Assembly: GCF_013409205.1 (NCBI RefSeq)
Contig: NZ_JACCAE010000001.1
Coordinates: forward strand, 2,480,001-2,544,000
Source: Janibacter cremeus
Lineage (GTDB): Bacteria > Actinomycetota > Actinomycetes > Actinomycetales > Dermatophilaceae
DNA: 64,000 nucleotides
Reading direction: 5' to 3'
Part shown: positions 29,034 to 36,896 of the stretch, piece after piece
How the letters are laid out: every line of letters begins with the position of its first letter
How positions within the stretch are numbered: position 1 is the stretch's first letter
Notes under the pieces: generated by a model
The model's input: only the letters and a program-made list of their open reading frames with translations
What the model was told of the DNA's origin: nothing
Databases searched by the model: none
Made by a program: the position numbers and the translations under genes

Positions 29034-30092
29034 TCAGCGCCCCGTCTCAGCGGCCTCGGCGACCGCGTCGCGGCTCGCCCGGGGCATGACACTCCACGCG
29101 ATCCACCCGATCGCCCCGAGCGGGACCTCGAGCAGGTGGGTGAAGACCGTGAAGATCACGACCCCGGCCACGGATGCCGCCGGGTCGGCGCCCCAGGCGA
29201 CCAGGGCGGCGACGGTGCCGGCCTCGGTGACTCCCAGCCCGCCCGGCGTGACCCCGACCGCGGTCAGCAGCCGGCCGATCGCGTACGCGGCGAAGAGCTG
29301 CCCGAAGGGCAGCTCTACCCCCGTGGTGGACATGCACAGCAGGAAGAGCACGTAGTACAGGCCGAAGAAGCCGACCATGCCCAGGGTCATGGACAACCAC
29401 CCGGTGCGCACCGTCTGCGCGATCTGCGCCCGCAGCCCGGTCAGGCCGCGCTCGATTCCGTCGCCGTGCCCGCGACGGACCAAGCGCACCAATCGGTCCA
29501 GCCCCCTCCCGAGGGCCCGCGCGCCCGCATCGGTGACGACCGCGACGACGAAGAGACCGAGTACGACGGCGCCGGTGATGATCGCCGCCCAGGCCGCCTC
29601 CTGCATGGACTGCGGGAGCCCTTGCGCGCCCCACGACAGGCCGATGATCGCGATGACGGGCAGCGCGGCACGGGCGAGGACGTTCCACACCCCGGTCACG
29701 ACCGCCATCGTCGTCACGCTCGAGACGGTGAACCCCCACGACTTGGCGATGTAGTACGTGGCAGCCAGTCCGACGGCACCACCACCGGGCAGCAGGTTGG
29801 ACACGCAGGAGCCGCAGACGTTGAGGACCAGGGCCCGGGGGTGGCTCAACCCGGGCATGGCGCCGGTCATGACGAAGGTGTAGCAGTACAGGCCGGCGAT
29901 GACGAAGCCCGTGAAGAGCGCGGCCTTCCACGGCGAGACCCCGGCGAGCACGTCGCCGACCTCGGCCCAGGTCGTCTGCGCGAAGAAGGGCAGCCCCCAC
30001 CACAGCAGGGCGGCAGCCAGCGCGAGGCCGAGGACGACCTGCACGACGCGCAGTGCCGGGGACCCGCGCCGGTGGTTGGTGGGCTCGCTCAT
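29034..30092 (-). CDS. UPF0104 / lysylphosphatidylglycerol-synthase-like membrane protein
   Basis: 352 residues from ATG 30092 with about eight TM helices. Segments such as LLPGGGAVGLAATYY and GVTPGGLGVTEAGTVAALVAWG are the signature glycine-rich motifs of the UPF0104/AglD/MprF membrane domain family. Members flip or transfer lipid-linked molecules; the substrate here is unknown. It follows the PIG-L deacetylase with a four-base overlap on the minus strand and is convergent with gatD, two bases from its stop. Confidence 0.85.
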   Translation of the reverse strand: MSEPTNHRRGSPALRVVQVVLGLALAAALLWWGLPFFAQTTWAEVGDVLAGVSPWKAALFTGFVIAGLYCYTFVMTGAMPGLSHPRALVLNVCGSCVSNLLPGGGAVGLAATYYIAKSWGFTVSSVTTMAVVTGVWNVLARAALPVIAIIGLSWGAQGLPQSMQEAAWAAIITGAVVLGLFVVAVVTDAGARALGRGLDRLVRLVRRGHGDGIERGLTGLRAQIAQTVRTGWLSMTLGMVGFFGLYYVLFLLCMSTTGVELPFGQLFAAYAIGRLLTAVGVTPGGLGVTEAGTVAALVAWGADPAASVAGVVIFTVFTHLLEVPLGAIGWIAWSVMPRASRDAVAEAAETGR

Positions 30093-30940
30093 GTCAGCCC
30101 CTCGAAGACGTCGGTGCGGGTCGTGCCCGGCGGCGCCGCCGGGTCGAGGAACCACTCCCGAGCGAAGACGAGGTCGAAGAGCGGGCGGGGGATGCGTGCG
30201 AGTATCCCGAGCGTGCGGTCGCCGCCGCCGGGATCCGTGGCCTGACTGGCGTGGGCGCGCATCGACGCCCGCTTGGCCCTCGCGTACCGGCGCACCGGGA
30301 CGCGGTGGGTGATCTCGGCGCCGGCGCAGTAGGCCCGATCGAAGCTCGACCGGTCGAACTGAGGGGGAAAACGGTAGACCTTCGCGGCGAGGTCGATTGC
30401 GCGGCAGAGCAGGTCGCGCGGGACGGTGGCCCACAGCACCGTCACCGGCAGGCCACGCTCGCGGGCGAGGTCGGCGGCCCTGGACCCCACCTCGTGCACG
30501 CGCACGTGGTCGCGGTGGCCGTACCCGCCGTTGGGGTCGTAGGTCGTCAGGACATCGGCCTGCTCCTGCAGGAGGACCTCCGTCAGGGTCGCAGCGGCCT
30601 CTTCGAGTGGCACCCGCACGAACCGGCGGCTGCCAGGGGGGTCGGGGAGGACGTCCGGGCCGCTGCCGCTGTCGGCGTACCCGAGCTCGACGGTGCGGGC
30701 GACCCCGAGCGCGCCGGCGCTCGCCGTCAGCTCCCGGCCACGGGTCGAGGCAAGGGCCGCACCCGTCGTCCCGTAGGTGGCCTCATCGGTCAGGCCGAGC
30801 GCACCATCGGTGGCGACCACGAGGACCACACGGTGTCCGTCGGCCGCCGCCCGGGCCATCGTGCCGGCGGTCAGCAGGGCCTCGTCGTCGGGGTGCGCGT
30901 GGAAGACCACGAGGGTGCGGCGCGCGGCTGGCTGGTCCAT
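30089..30940 (-). CDS. PIG-L family zinc deacetylase (GlcNAc-PI/MshB-like)
   Basis: 283 residues from ATG 30940; GTG 30964 is an alternative start. The zinc site begins with AHPDDEA near residue 15 and is completed by a later His in GYGHRDHVRVH (about 137-147). The family removes N-acetyl from GlcNAc-linked substrates, including GlcNAc-inositol in mycothiol synthesis. The divergent glycosyltransferase 20-45 bp away makes a glycoconjugate pathway likely. Which sugar conjugate is used cannot be read here. Confidence 0.85.
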   Translation of the reverse strand: MDQPAARRTLVVFHAHPDDEALLTAGTMARAAADGHRVVLVVATDGALGLTDEATYGTTGAALASTRGRELTASAGALGVARTVELGYADSGSGPDVLPDPPGSRRFVRVPLEEAAATLTEVLLQEQADVLTTYDPNGGYGHRDHVRVHEVGSRAADLARERGLPVTVLWATVPRDLLCRAIDLAAKVYRFPPQFDRSSFDRAYCAGAEITHRVPVRRYARAKRASMRAHASQATDPGGGDRTLGILARIPRPLFDLVFAREWFLDPAAPPGTTRTDVFEGLT

Positions 30941-30983
30941 CGAGTGCAACTGTTCCACACGCACCCCATGGCACTCTGGGGGA

Positions 30984-32090
30984 GTGAAGGTCGCCCTGCT
31001 CTCCGACTGCTACCCGCCGCGCACCGGTGGGATCGAGTCCCAGGTCAGCGACCTCGCCGTGCACCTGCTGGCGGCCGGGCACGAGGTCGAGGTCTTCACC
31101 GCGACGCGGGGGGCGAAGGGGGAGCGCGGCGGGACGGTCGAGATCGTCGACGGCGTCCCGGTGCACCGGATGGCGCTCCACCTGCCCGGTGACGTCCCGG
31201 TCAACCCGATGGCTCCTCCCGTGGTGCGCGCTCGACTGCAGCACGGCGGGTTCGACATCGCGCACGTGCACCTGGGCGTGGTGTCCCCCTTCGCCTGGGA
31301 CATGGCCAGGGTGGCGACGGGGCTGGGGTTGCCGACGGCACTGACCTTCCACTGCGTCCTGGACAAGGCTGCGTTGACGTTGCGCCCGGCCCTGCGGACG
31401 TGGACCGGCCAGGGGGCCGTGCTGTCCGCGGTCTCCGAGGTCGCGGCGAAGGGAGTGGGTCACGCCGCGCCGGGCTTGCCGGTGGGCGTCGTACCCAACG
31501 GCATCGACCCGGGGGCCTGGCCGGCCGGACCGGTGCGGTTCACAGCGCGGCCGCTTCGTGTGGTCACCGCCACCCGGCTGGCGCCCCGCAAGCGCGTCGG
31601 TGCGCTGCTGCGGGTGGTGGCCGATGCGCACGCGCGACTGGGGCCGGGGGCGCTGGTGCTCGACGTCTTCGGTGATGGCGCGATGCGGGCGCTGCTCGAG
31701 TCCCGCAGTGCTGCACTGGGTCTGGGCGACGTCGTGCGGTGGCGGGGGAGCGTGTCCCGGTCCGAGCTGGCCGGGCACTACCGGGAGTGCGACGTCTACC
31801 TCTCGACGACGCGGCTGGAGGCCTTCGGGATCGCTGCGCTCGAGGCCCGCACTGCCGGCCTGCCGGTCATCGCCAGAGCCGACTCCGGCCTGGCGGAGGT
31901 TGTCACGGACGGGACCAGCGGTTTGCTCGCTCCCGATGACGCCGGGCTCACTGATGCTCTGGTGCGGTTGGCCGCCGACGCGACCCTGCGCACCCGCCTC
32001 GCCCAGCACAACGTGGGCACACCGCCGAGCCAGACGTGGGGGCGAGTCGTGGACCTCGTCGTCGCCGAGTACCGGCGGGCGGGCGCATGA
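30984..32090 (+). CDS. GT4-family glycosyltransferase
   Basis: 368 residues from GTG 30984, preceded six bases upstream by CACTCT, a weak leaderless -10. The N-terminal domain starts KVALLSDCYPPRTGGIESQV, the usual GT4 acceptor-side motif. The donor domain holds TRLAPRKRV and the nucleotide-sugar motif STTRLEAFGIAALEARTAGLPVIA with the E-x7-E pair. It resembles PimB or MshA-like mannosyl or GlcNAc transferases but is not assigned to one. It is divergent from the PIG-L deacetylase and overlaps the NUDIX gene. Confidence 0.88.
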   Translation: MKVALLSDCYPPRTGGIESQVSDLAVHLLAAGHEVEVFTATRGAKGERGGTVEIVDGVPVHRMALHLPGDVPVNPMAPPVVRARLQHGGFDIAHVHLGVVSPFAWDMARVATGLGLPTALTFHCVLDKAALTLRPALRTWTGQGAVLSAVSEVAAKGVGHAAPGLPVGVVPNGIDPGAWPAGPVRFTARPLRVVTATRLAPRKRVGALLRVVADAHARLGPGALVLDVFGDGAMRALLESRSAALGLGDVVRWRGSVSRSELAGHYRECDVYLSTTRLEAFGIAALEARTAGLPVIARADSGLAEVVTDGTSGLLAPDDAGLTDALVRLAADATLRTRLAQHNVGTPPSQTWGRVVDLVVAEYRRAGA

Positions 32091-32728
32091 GTGTCGTCGT
32101 CGTGGCCGAGGACGCCGGTCGCTGGCCACTCCCGCACGGTCGGGACCCGGCGGACCTGCTGGCCGAGCACGGCCTGGCCGGTGAGCTGGTGCGCTCCGTC
32201 CTCGGTGCCGACGGCTGCGTCGAGGTGCACTACGCCGTCGAGGCGCTCGGTCAGGCCGTGGTGGCGCCCACGCTCGAGCCGGCCGGACGCGGAGCGAGTG
32301 TGCTGCAACGGATCGCGGCGTACGCGCTCGTCCGCGACGGCGACCAGCTGCTCATGTCACGTCTGGCCGGCTGGGTCGGTGGTGGCGCCGGTGGGCTGTG
32401 GACCCTGCCGGGCGGGGGCGTCGATCCGCACGAGGAACCGCTCGATGCGGTCGTCCGCGAAGTCCACGAGGAGACCGGCCAACACGTCGAGGTCGGTGAC
32501 CTGGTGCAGGTGCAGTCGAAGCACTACGTGGACGCGCAGGAGAACTTCCACGCGGTGCGCCTGATCTACCTGGCGGACTGTCCGCGGCCCACCGCAGCCA
32601 GGGTCGTCGAGATCGATGGGTCGACGGGGGCCGCGGCGTGGGTCCCCCTCGACCGGCTGTCGGACCTGCCACGCGCGGCGATGGTGGGGACGGCGCTGCC
32701 GTACCTGCCGGGTGCCGGGGTGGACTGA
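32087..32728 (+). CDS. NUDIX hydrolase
   Basis: 213 residues from ATG 32087, overlapping the glycosyltransferase stop. The Nudix box reads G-x5-E-x7-R-E-V-x-E-E-x-G in GGGVDPHEEPLDAVVREVHEETG (split across about residues 105-127). A 70-residue N-terminal extension has no motif that I recognise. It hydrolyses a nucleoside diphosphate linked to another group; the substrate is unknown. Confidence 0.9.
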   Translation: MSVVVVAEDAGRWPLPHGRDPADLLAEHGLAGELVRSVLGADGCVEVHYAVEALGQAVVAPTLEPAGRGASVLQRIAAYALVRDGDQLLMSRLAGWVGGGAGGLWTLPGGGVDPHEEPLDAVVREVHEETGQHVEVGDLVQVQSKHYVDAQENFHAVRLIYLADCPRPTAARVVEIDGSTGAAAWVPLDRLSDLPRAAMVGTALPYLPGAGVD

Positions 32729-32759
32729 GCCCCTGCCGGGGGTCTGCGAGCGCGACGCC

Positions 32760-32765
32760 TAGGGT
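32760..32765 (+). promoter_or_regulatory. Leaderless -10 of the 32772 gene
   Basis: TAGGGT then GAGGGC and ATG at 32772. No Shine-Dalgarno. Confidence 0.65.
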
Positions 32766-32771
32766 GAGGGC

Positions 32772-33107
32772 ATGGACGCCCTGCACCTCATCCTCTACAT
32801 CCTCCACATGCTCGCGATGCTGGCGATCATCGTGGCGCCCTTCGTCGCCGGCCACGTGCACGTCATCCAGACGTGGGGCGCTCGCATCCAGTTGCTCGTG
32901 GGGCTCGGGCTCACCGGCCTCGCGGAGGCGGGTGACGACCCGGTCAACCACGCCAAGATCGGCACCAAGCTCGTGATCATGATCGCCGTCCTGGCCTGCG
33001 CCGAGATCGGCAACGGCAAGAGCAAGCGTGGTGAGAACGGCAAGACGCTCGCGCTCGTCGCCGCCGGGCTCGCGGTCGTCAACGCCCTCGTTGCCTTCCT
33101 CTGGTGA
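32772..33107 (+). CDS. Small integral membrane protein of unknown function
   Basis: 111 residues with three hydrophobic segments (about 5-26, 32-52 and 68-80, then 90-111). A polar insertion EIGNGKSKRGENGK lies between the last two. I do not recognise the family. It stands alone with a leaderless promoter; its stop is 12 bases before the first 86-bp repeat element. Confidence 0.7.
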   Translation: MDALHLILYILHMLAMLAIIVAPFVAGHVHVIQTWGARIQLLVGLGLTGLAEAGDDPVNHAKIGTKLVIMIAVLACAEIGNGKSKRGENGKTLALVAAGLAVVNALVAFLW

Positions 33108-33119
33108 GCTGACCGTCAG

Positions 33120-33205
33120 GGTGTGTCGGGCGGCACTTCGTGGTGTCGGGCCCTGAGAACCGCATGTTCTCGTCACGCTGACATCGAACTGCCGCGCGAC
33201 ACGCC
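33120..33205. repeat. 86-bp palindromic element, copy 1
   Basis: Imperfect 20-bp terminal inverted repeats (33120-33139 and 33186-33205) surround a 46-bp core. The core holds a second, perfect inner hairpin, GAGAAC-CGCAT-GTTCTC. Copy 2 has the same length and orientation. The right arm lies inside the 3' end of the nuclease-like gene and encodes its last residues. Confidence 0.9.
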
Positions 33206-34057
33206 CCTGCGCTGGCCCACCACCCACGCAATGACCTCCCGCACCCAGTCGGGGTGGAACATCACGTGCTCCCACGCGAAGCGCAGCACCACCCAGCCGG
33301 CGAGGATCATCTCGTTGTAGCGGTTGCAGTCGCGCATGATGTCGGCACGACTCTTGTGGGATTGCTGGCTGTCGGCCTCGAGCGTCACCCGGCTCGCCAG
33401 ATGACCGGCATCCGCGTGCAGCACCCTCCCGTTGCGCAGCGTGACGGGAGCCTGAGGCACCCAGGTCTGGTCGGTGGTTTCGGTCGCCAGGGCGCGCAGC
33501 CCCGACTCGAAGGGGTTGGCGGCTTCTGCGCTGGCGAGTTGCAGCACTCGCGTGGCCCGAGCGCGGCCGGTGCGAGGGAGTGACTCGAGTGCACGGTCGA
33601 GGTCGGCCCGGGTGAGCGCGCCCGATCGTAGGGCGGAGTCGGCCACGCTGAGGCTCTCCGGCAGCGGCAGGTCCCGTGCGCAGTCGACCACCGTCTGCAG
33701 CGCGGTCGTCGCCTGCCCGTCGACGGACTCCGGTGTCAGTGACCGGAACCGCAGATCCACGTCGTGGGGAACCGGCAGACTGCGACTCCGAGAGATCACC
33801 GCCTCGGGGAGCTCGGGAGCGTGCAGGACGTTGAGTCCGTGGTGCAGAGCGGCGCTGCGGTGACTGAGCAGGGCGCCGATCTGCGCAACGCGATCTTCTG
33901 CCGGGTCGAGCGGTAGGCCGTAGACGCCTCGCCGGTGGCGGACGACCTCGCCACTCCTCACCGCAGCCTCGAAGGTCCCAGTGGTGACGACGTCGAGCAG
34001 TTCGGCGCGCGTGGCTGAGCCGCCGGCCTGGGCGAGATGGAGGGTGACAACGCTCAT
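33173..34057 (-). CDS. AbiEi-like winged-helix and DUF559/Vsr-like nuclease fusion
   Basis: 294 residues. The N-terminal part (about 1-75) is a winged-helix domain of the type IV antitoxin AbiEi family, ending VYGLPLDP. The C-terminal part (about 190-280) has the PD-(D/E)XK-like layout of DUF559: Asp in LHADAG, then LEADS, and the RDCNRYNEMILAGWVVLRFAWEHV helix-strand. Such solitary proteins occur in many actinobacteria with unknown function; no AbiEii toxin follows. The gene is bracketed by two direct 86-bp palindromic elements. Its last residues, VSRGSSM, come from one of them. A defence or selfish-element role is inferred from domains only. Confidence 0.75.
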   Translation of the reverse strand: MSVVTLHLAQAGGSATRAELLDVVTTGTFEAAVRSGEVVRHRRGVYGLPLDPAEDRVAQIGALLSHRSAALHHGLNVLHAPELPEAVISRSRSLPVPHDVDLRFRSLTPESVDGQATTALQTVVDCARDLPLPESLSVADSALRSGALTRADLDRALESLPRTGRARATRVLQLASAEAANPFESGLRALATETTDQTWVPQAPVTLRNGRVLHADAGHLASRVTLEADSQQSHKSRADIMRDCNRYNEMILAGWVVLRFAWEHVMFHPDWVREVIAWVVGQRRGVSRGSSMSA

Positions 34058-34107
34058 CCGCCCAGCCTTCCAGCGCTGGCCATTTCGGCTTCTCGGCTTT
34101 CCACAGG

Positions 34108-34193
34108 GGTGTGTCGCGCGGCAGTTCGCGCCTCAGGCGGCCACGAACCGCTTGTTCTCGTCGCTCACACACTGAACTGCCGCGCGACACACC
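34108..34193. repeat. 86-bp palindromic element, copy 2
   Basis: Perfect 20-bp terminal inverted repeats, GGTGTGTCGCGCGGCAGTTC and its complement, at 34108-34127 and 34174-34193. The 46-bp core keeps AACCGC-TTGTTCTCGTC and a weaker inner hairpin. It begins 50 bp upstream of the nuclease-like gene start. Confidence 0.95.
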
Positions 34194-34203
34194 TTGCGTG
34201 GAC

Positions 34204-35193
34204 TCAGGGGATGAGCAACAACTTGCCGGTGCTCGCCCGTCCCTCGAGCGCGCGGTACGCCTCCGCGGCCCGGTCAAGACCGAAGCGGCCCCCGATGGCG
34301 ATGTCGAGCGTGCCGGAGTCGATCTCGGCGAACAGCTCGCGCCCGCGCATCATCAGCTCCTCCCGCTCGCTGATGAAGTGCGCCAGGCTGGGCCGGGTGA
34401 CGAAGAGCGAGCCGCCGGAGTTGAGCCGCTGCAGGTCGAAGGGGGGCACCTGGCCGGACGCGCCGCCGAAGAGGACCATGGTCCCGCGCGGGCGAAGCGA
34501 CGCGAGCGAGTCGTCGAAGGTCGCCTTGCCGACCCCGTCGTAGGCCACGTCCACGCCCTTGGTCGCGCCGAGGCGCTCGGCGGCCTGCCGCACGGCCCCG
34601 GACAGGTCGTCCGCCTCGCTGTAGTCGATCGTCTCGGCGGCGCCGCGCGAGCGGGCGATCTCCAGCTTCGCCGCGGACCCGGCGGTGGCGATGACGTGGC
34701 CGCCGCGGCTGACGATCATCTGGGTGAGCAGCTGTCCGACCCCGCCGGCAGCAGCGTGCACCAGCGCGACCGTGCCCTGCGTGACGTGGTGGACGTCGGT
34801 CACCAGTGCGTGGGCCGTCATGCCCTGCAGTGTCGCCGCGGCCGCCGTCTCGAGGTCCACGCCGTCGGGTACCGGCAGCAGCTTCTCCGAGTCCGCGATG
34901 ACCAGGCCGGCGTGCAGCCCGATGGTCATCGACCACGCGACACGATCACCCACCGCGACGACCGCGCCGTCACCGATCGCACGCACGGTTCCTGCGGCCT
35001 CGAAGCCCTGCACGTACGGCGGCTGAGTCGGGTAGGTACCCGCGCGCTGGTAGGCGTCGATGAAGTTCACCCCGCCGGCCGCGACCTCGACGAGCGCTTC
35101 ACCGGGCCCGGGCGTGGGCACCTCGCGCTCCTGGACCTCGAGGACCTCCGGTCCTCCGTGACGGCTGACGACGAGCGCAGTGGTGGTGGTCAT
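34204..35193 (-). CDS. Zinc-independent MDR oxidoreductase (quinone oxidoreductase type)
   Basis: 329 residues. The medium-chain dehydrogenase/reductase fold includes GVNFIDAYQRAGTYP (about residue 40-54) and the NADPH motif VHAAAGGVGQLLTQMI (about 145-160). Cysteines that bind structural zinc are absent, so it belongs to the quinone/crotonase-like group. It would reduce quinones or enones with NADPH. ATG 35193 is six bases after TATCGT, a leaderless promoter. Confidence 0.92.
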   Translation of the reverse strand: MTTTTALVVSRHGGPEVLEVQEREVPTPGPGEALVEVAAGGVNFIDAYQRAGTYPTQPPYVQGFEAAGTVRAIGDGAVVAVGDRVAWSMTIGLHAGLVIADSEKLLPVPDGVDLETAAAATLQGMTAHALVTDVHHVTQGTVALVHAAAGGVGQLLTQMIVSRGGHVIATAGSAAKLEIARSRGAAETIDYSEADDLSGAVRQAAERLGATKGVDVAYDGVGKATFDDSLASLRPRGTMVLFGGASGQVPPFDLQRLNSGGSLFVTRPSLAHFISEREELMMRGRELFAEIDSGTLDIAIGGRFGLDRAAEAYRALEGRASTGKLLLIP

Positions 35194-35199
35194 GCCCTC

Positions 35200-35205
35200 A
35201 CGATA
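35200..35205 (-). promoter_or_regulatory. Leaderless -10 of the quinone oxidoreductase gene
   Basis: TATCGT on the minus strand, six bases before ATG 35193; no Shine-Dalgarno. Confidence 0.65.
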
Positions 35206-35214
35206 GGACGTGTG

Positions 35215-36045
35215 TCACAGGGAAGCGATGACCTCGTCGAGCATCGCCCGGGTGAGCTTGCCGGTGAAGGTGTTCTGCTGGCTGACGTGGTAGCTCCCCA
35301 CGAGGGCGACCTCGCGCCCCTCGGGTGTGCGCAGGGTGGCTCGGGCGCCGTGGCCGAACTTCGGCTTCGGGCGCGGGACCTCCCACCCGGCGTGGCGTAC
35401 TCCGGCGATCGTGGTGTCCCAGCCGATCGAGCCCAGGCACAGGATCGAGCGGACGTGCGGTGCGCTCAGCGCGAGGTCGGCGTCGAGCCACGGCGCGCAG
35501 GAGCGCTTCTCGTCAGTCGTCGGCTTGTTCTGCGGCGGGGCGCAGCGCACGGGGGCGATGATCCGGACCCCGTCGAGCTCGAGCCCGTCACCGGCGGCCC
35601 ATGACTGAGGCTGGTTCGCGTACCCGGCGCGGTGCAGGGCGCCGTAGAGCCAGTCGCCGGAGCGGTCGCCGGTGAACATGCGGCCCGTGCGGTTGGCTCC
35701 GTGGGCCGCGGGGGCGAGACCGACGATGACCACCGGGGCGTCAGTCGGCCCGAACGCGGGCACCGGTCGGCCCCAGTAGGGCTCGTCGGCGAAGGCGGCC
35801 CGCTTGGTCACCGCGACCTCCTCCCGCCAGGCCACCAGGCGCGGGCACGCCCGACAGACGGAGATGCGTGCGTCGAGCTCCGTGGGGCCGAGCGCTCCCT
35901 TCGCCAGGCGGCGTACCTGCGCGGCGGTGCGGGCGACGGGGGTCGCGGGGGTGGCGACATCGTCGGGCCACCCGGTCGCCGGTTGCACGGGCGAGGCGAA
36001 GGGCGCGCCCGTCACCGGGTGGGGGAGAGAGACGTCCTCGGGCAC
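35215..36045 (-). CDS. Type 5 uracil-DNA glycosylase (UdgB)
   Basis: 276 residues from GTG 36045. The active-site block [19 protein letters not shown] lies near residues 109-127 and the second motif [10 protein letters not shown] near 253-262. Four Cys residues suited to a [4Fe-4S] cluster are visible (CRACPRL, then later C-APPQN and C-APWLD). Type 5 enzymes excise uracil and deaminated bases from double-stranded DNA. A leaderless TATGGT lies upstream. Confidence 0.93.
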   Translation of the reverse strand: MPEDVSLPHPVTGAPFASPVQPATGWPDDVATPATPVARTAAQVRRLAKGALGPTELDARISVCRACPRLVAWREEVAVTKRAAFADEPYWGRPVPAFGPTDAPVVIVGLAPAAHGANRTGRMFTGDRSGDWLYGALHRAGYANQPQSWAAGDGLELDGVRIIAPVRCAPPQNKPTTDEKRSCAPWLDADLALSAPHVRSILCLGSIGWDTTIAGVRHAGWEVPRPKPKFGHGARATLRTPEGREVALVGSYHVSQQNTFTGKLTRAMLDEVIASL

Positions 36046-36051
36046 CTGCCC

Positions 36052-36057
36052 ACCATA
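36052..36057 (-). promoter_or_regulatory. Leaderless -10 of the udgB-like gene
   Basis: TATGGT on the minus strand, six bases before GTG 36045. Confidence 0.65.
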
Positions 36058-36078
36058 GACATCTGCCAGTGTGGGTCG

Positions 36079-36405
36079 ATGGCCATCGACGAGGAACTGG
36101 CGAACCGGCTGCGCTCATCCCTGTCAGATCGAGGCGTCGAGTGGGACGAGAAACGCATGTTCGGTTCGCTGATCTTCATGGTGGGTGGGGCCATCGCGCT
36201 CGGGGTGCGCGGCGGGGGTGGACTGCTCGTCCGTGTCGACCCGTCGGAGGGCGAGAGCCTGCTGCAGGACGTCGGCTCGTGGTACGCGCAGCAGGCGCTG
36301 ATGGGGGAGAGGGACATGGGGCCCAGCTGGCTCGACGTCTCGCCCGACGCGGTCGAGGACGAGGCCGGCCTGGAGCACTGGGTCGCGGCGGCACTGCGCC
36401 GCTGA
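36079..36405 (+). CDS. TfoX N-terminal-domain protein
   Basis: 108 residues from ATG 36079. The motif [20 protein letters not shown] matches the TfoX N-terminal domain, which is found free-standing in many bacteria outside competence. The C-terminal domain of full TfoX is missing, as is normal for this short form. A CAGTGT six bases upstream is a weak leaderless -10. Function unknown; it is divergent from the udgB-like gene. Confidence 0.8.
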   Translation: MAIDEELANRLRSSLSDRGVEWDEKRMFGSLIFMVGGAIALGVRGGGGLLVRVDPSEGESLLQDVGSWYAQQALMGERDMGPSWLDVSPDAVEDEAGLEHWVAAALRR

Positions 36406-36407
36406 CG

Positions 36408-36884
36408 TCACGGGGTGACCGGGCTCGGCTCGCCGCCGGTCATGCGCAGCAGCTGCGCGTAGCTCGTCGGGAAGACGGTTCGCGCGTGGCCGGCGGCCGT
36501 CCACACCTCGTCATACCGCTCGAGATCGGTGTCGACGACGGTCCGCACGGGAGCAGGATGGCCGAGGGGAGCGACGCCGCCGATGACCTGCCCGGTCGCG
36601 GACCGGACGGTCTCCTTCGAGGCGCGGGCGATGGTGCCACCCAGCCGGGCGCCGAGCCAGTCGGTGTCGACGCGGTGGGCGCCCGAGGTGAGCACGAGCA
36701 GCGGCTCGTCGTCGAGGGTGAAGACGAGGGAATTGGCGATCTGCCCCACCTCGACTCCGATGGCAGCGGCCGCCAGCGGCGCGGTCGTGACGGCATCGTC
36801 GAGCCAGAGGACCTCGGGGTGCAGGTCGTACTCGGCGAGTGCGGCGACCACCCGGTCGACCGCGGGATGCGAGGGAGTGCTCAT
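36408..36884 (-). CDS. YbaK/EbsC-family aminoacyl-tRNA editing protein
   Basis: 158 residues from ATG 36884. YbaK-type landmarks include ANSLVFTLDDEPLLVLTSG (about residues 50-68) and the TGQVIGGVAPLGHP substrate-pocket block (about 96-109). The family deacylates mischarged Cys-tRNA(Pro) or similar species in trans. The start is six bases after TAGGGT, whose TAG is also the stop codon of the upstream ligD-like gene. Confidence 0.9.
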   Translation of the reverse strand: MSTPSHPAVDRVVAALAEYDLHPEVLWLDDAVTTAPLAAAAIGVEVGQIANSLVFTLDDEPLLVLTSGAHRVDTDWLGARLGGTIARASKETVRSATGQVIGGVAPLGHPAPVRTVVDTDLERYDEVWTAAGHARTVFPTSYAQLLRMTGGEPSPVTP

Positions 36885-36890
36885 CCCGCG

Positions 36891-36896
36891 ACCCTA
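36891..36896 (-). promoter_or_regulatory. Leaderless -10 of the ybaK-like gene
   Basis: TAGGGT on the minus strand, six bases before ATG 36884. The first three bases are the TAG stop of the upstream polymerase gene. Confidence 0.7.

Noticed and set aside
33120..34193. The 86-bp elements as an insertion sequence
   Set aside because: They are short, lie as two direct copies and no transposase is between them. MITE-like or REP-like origin stays possible and is listed as a finding.
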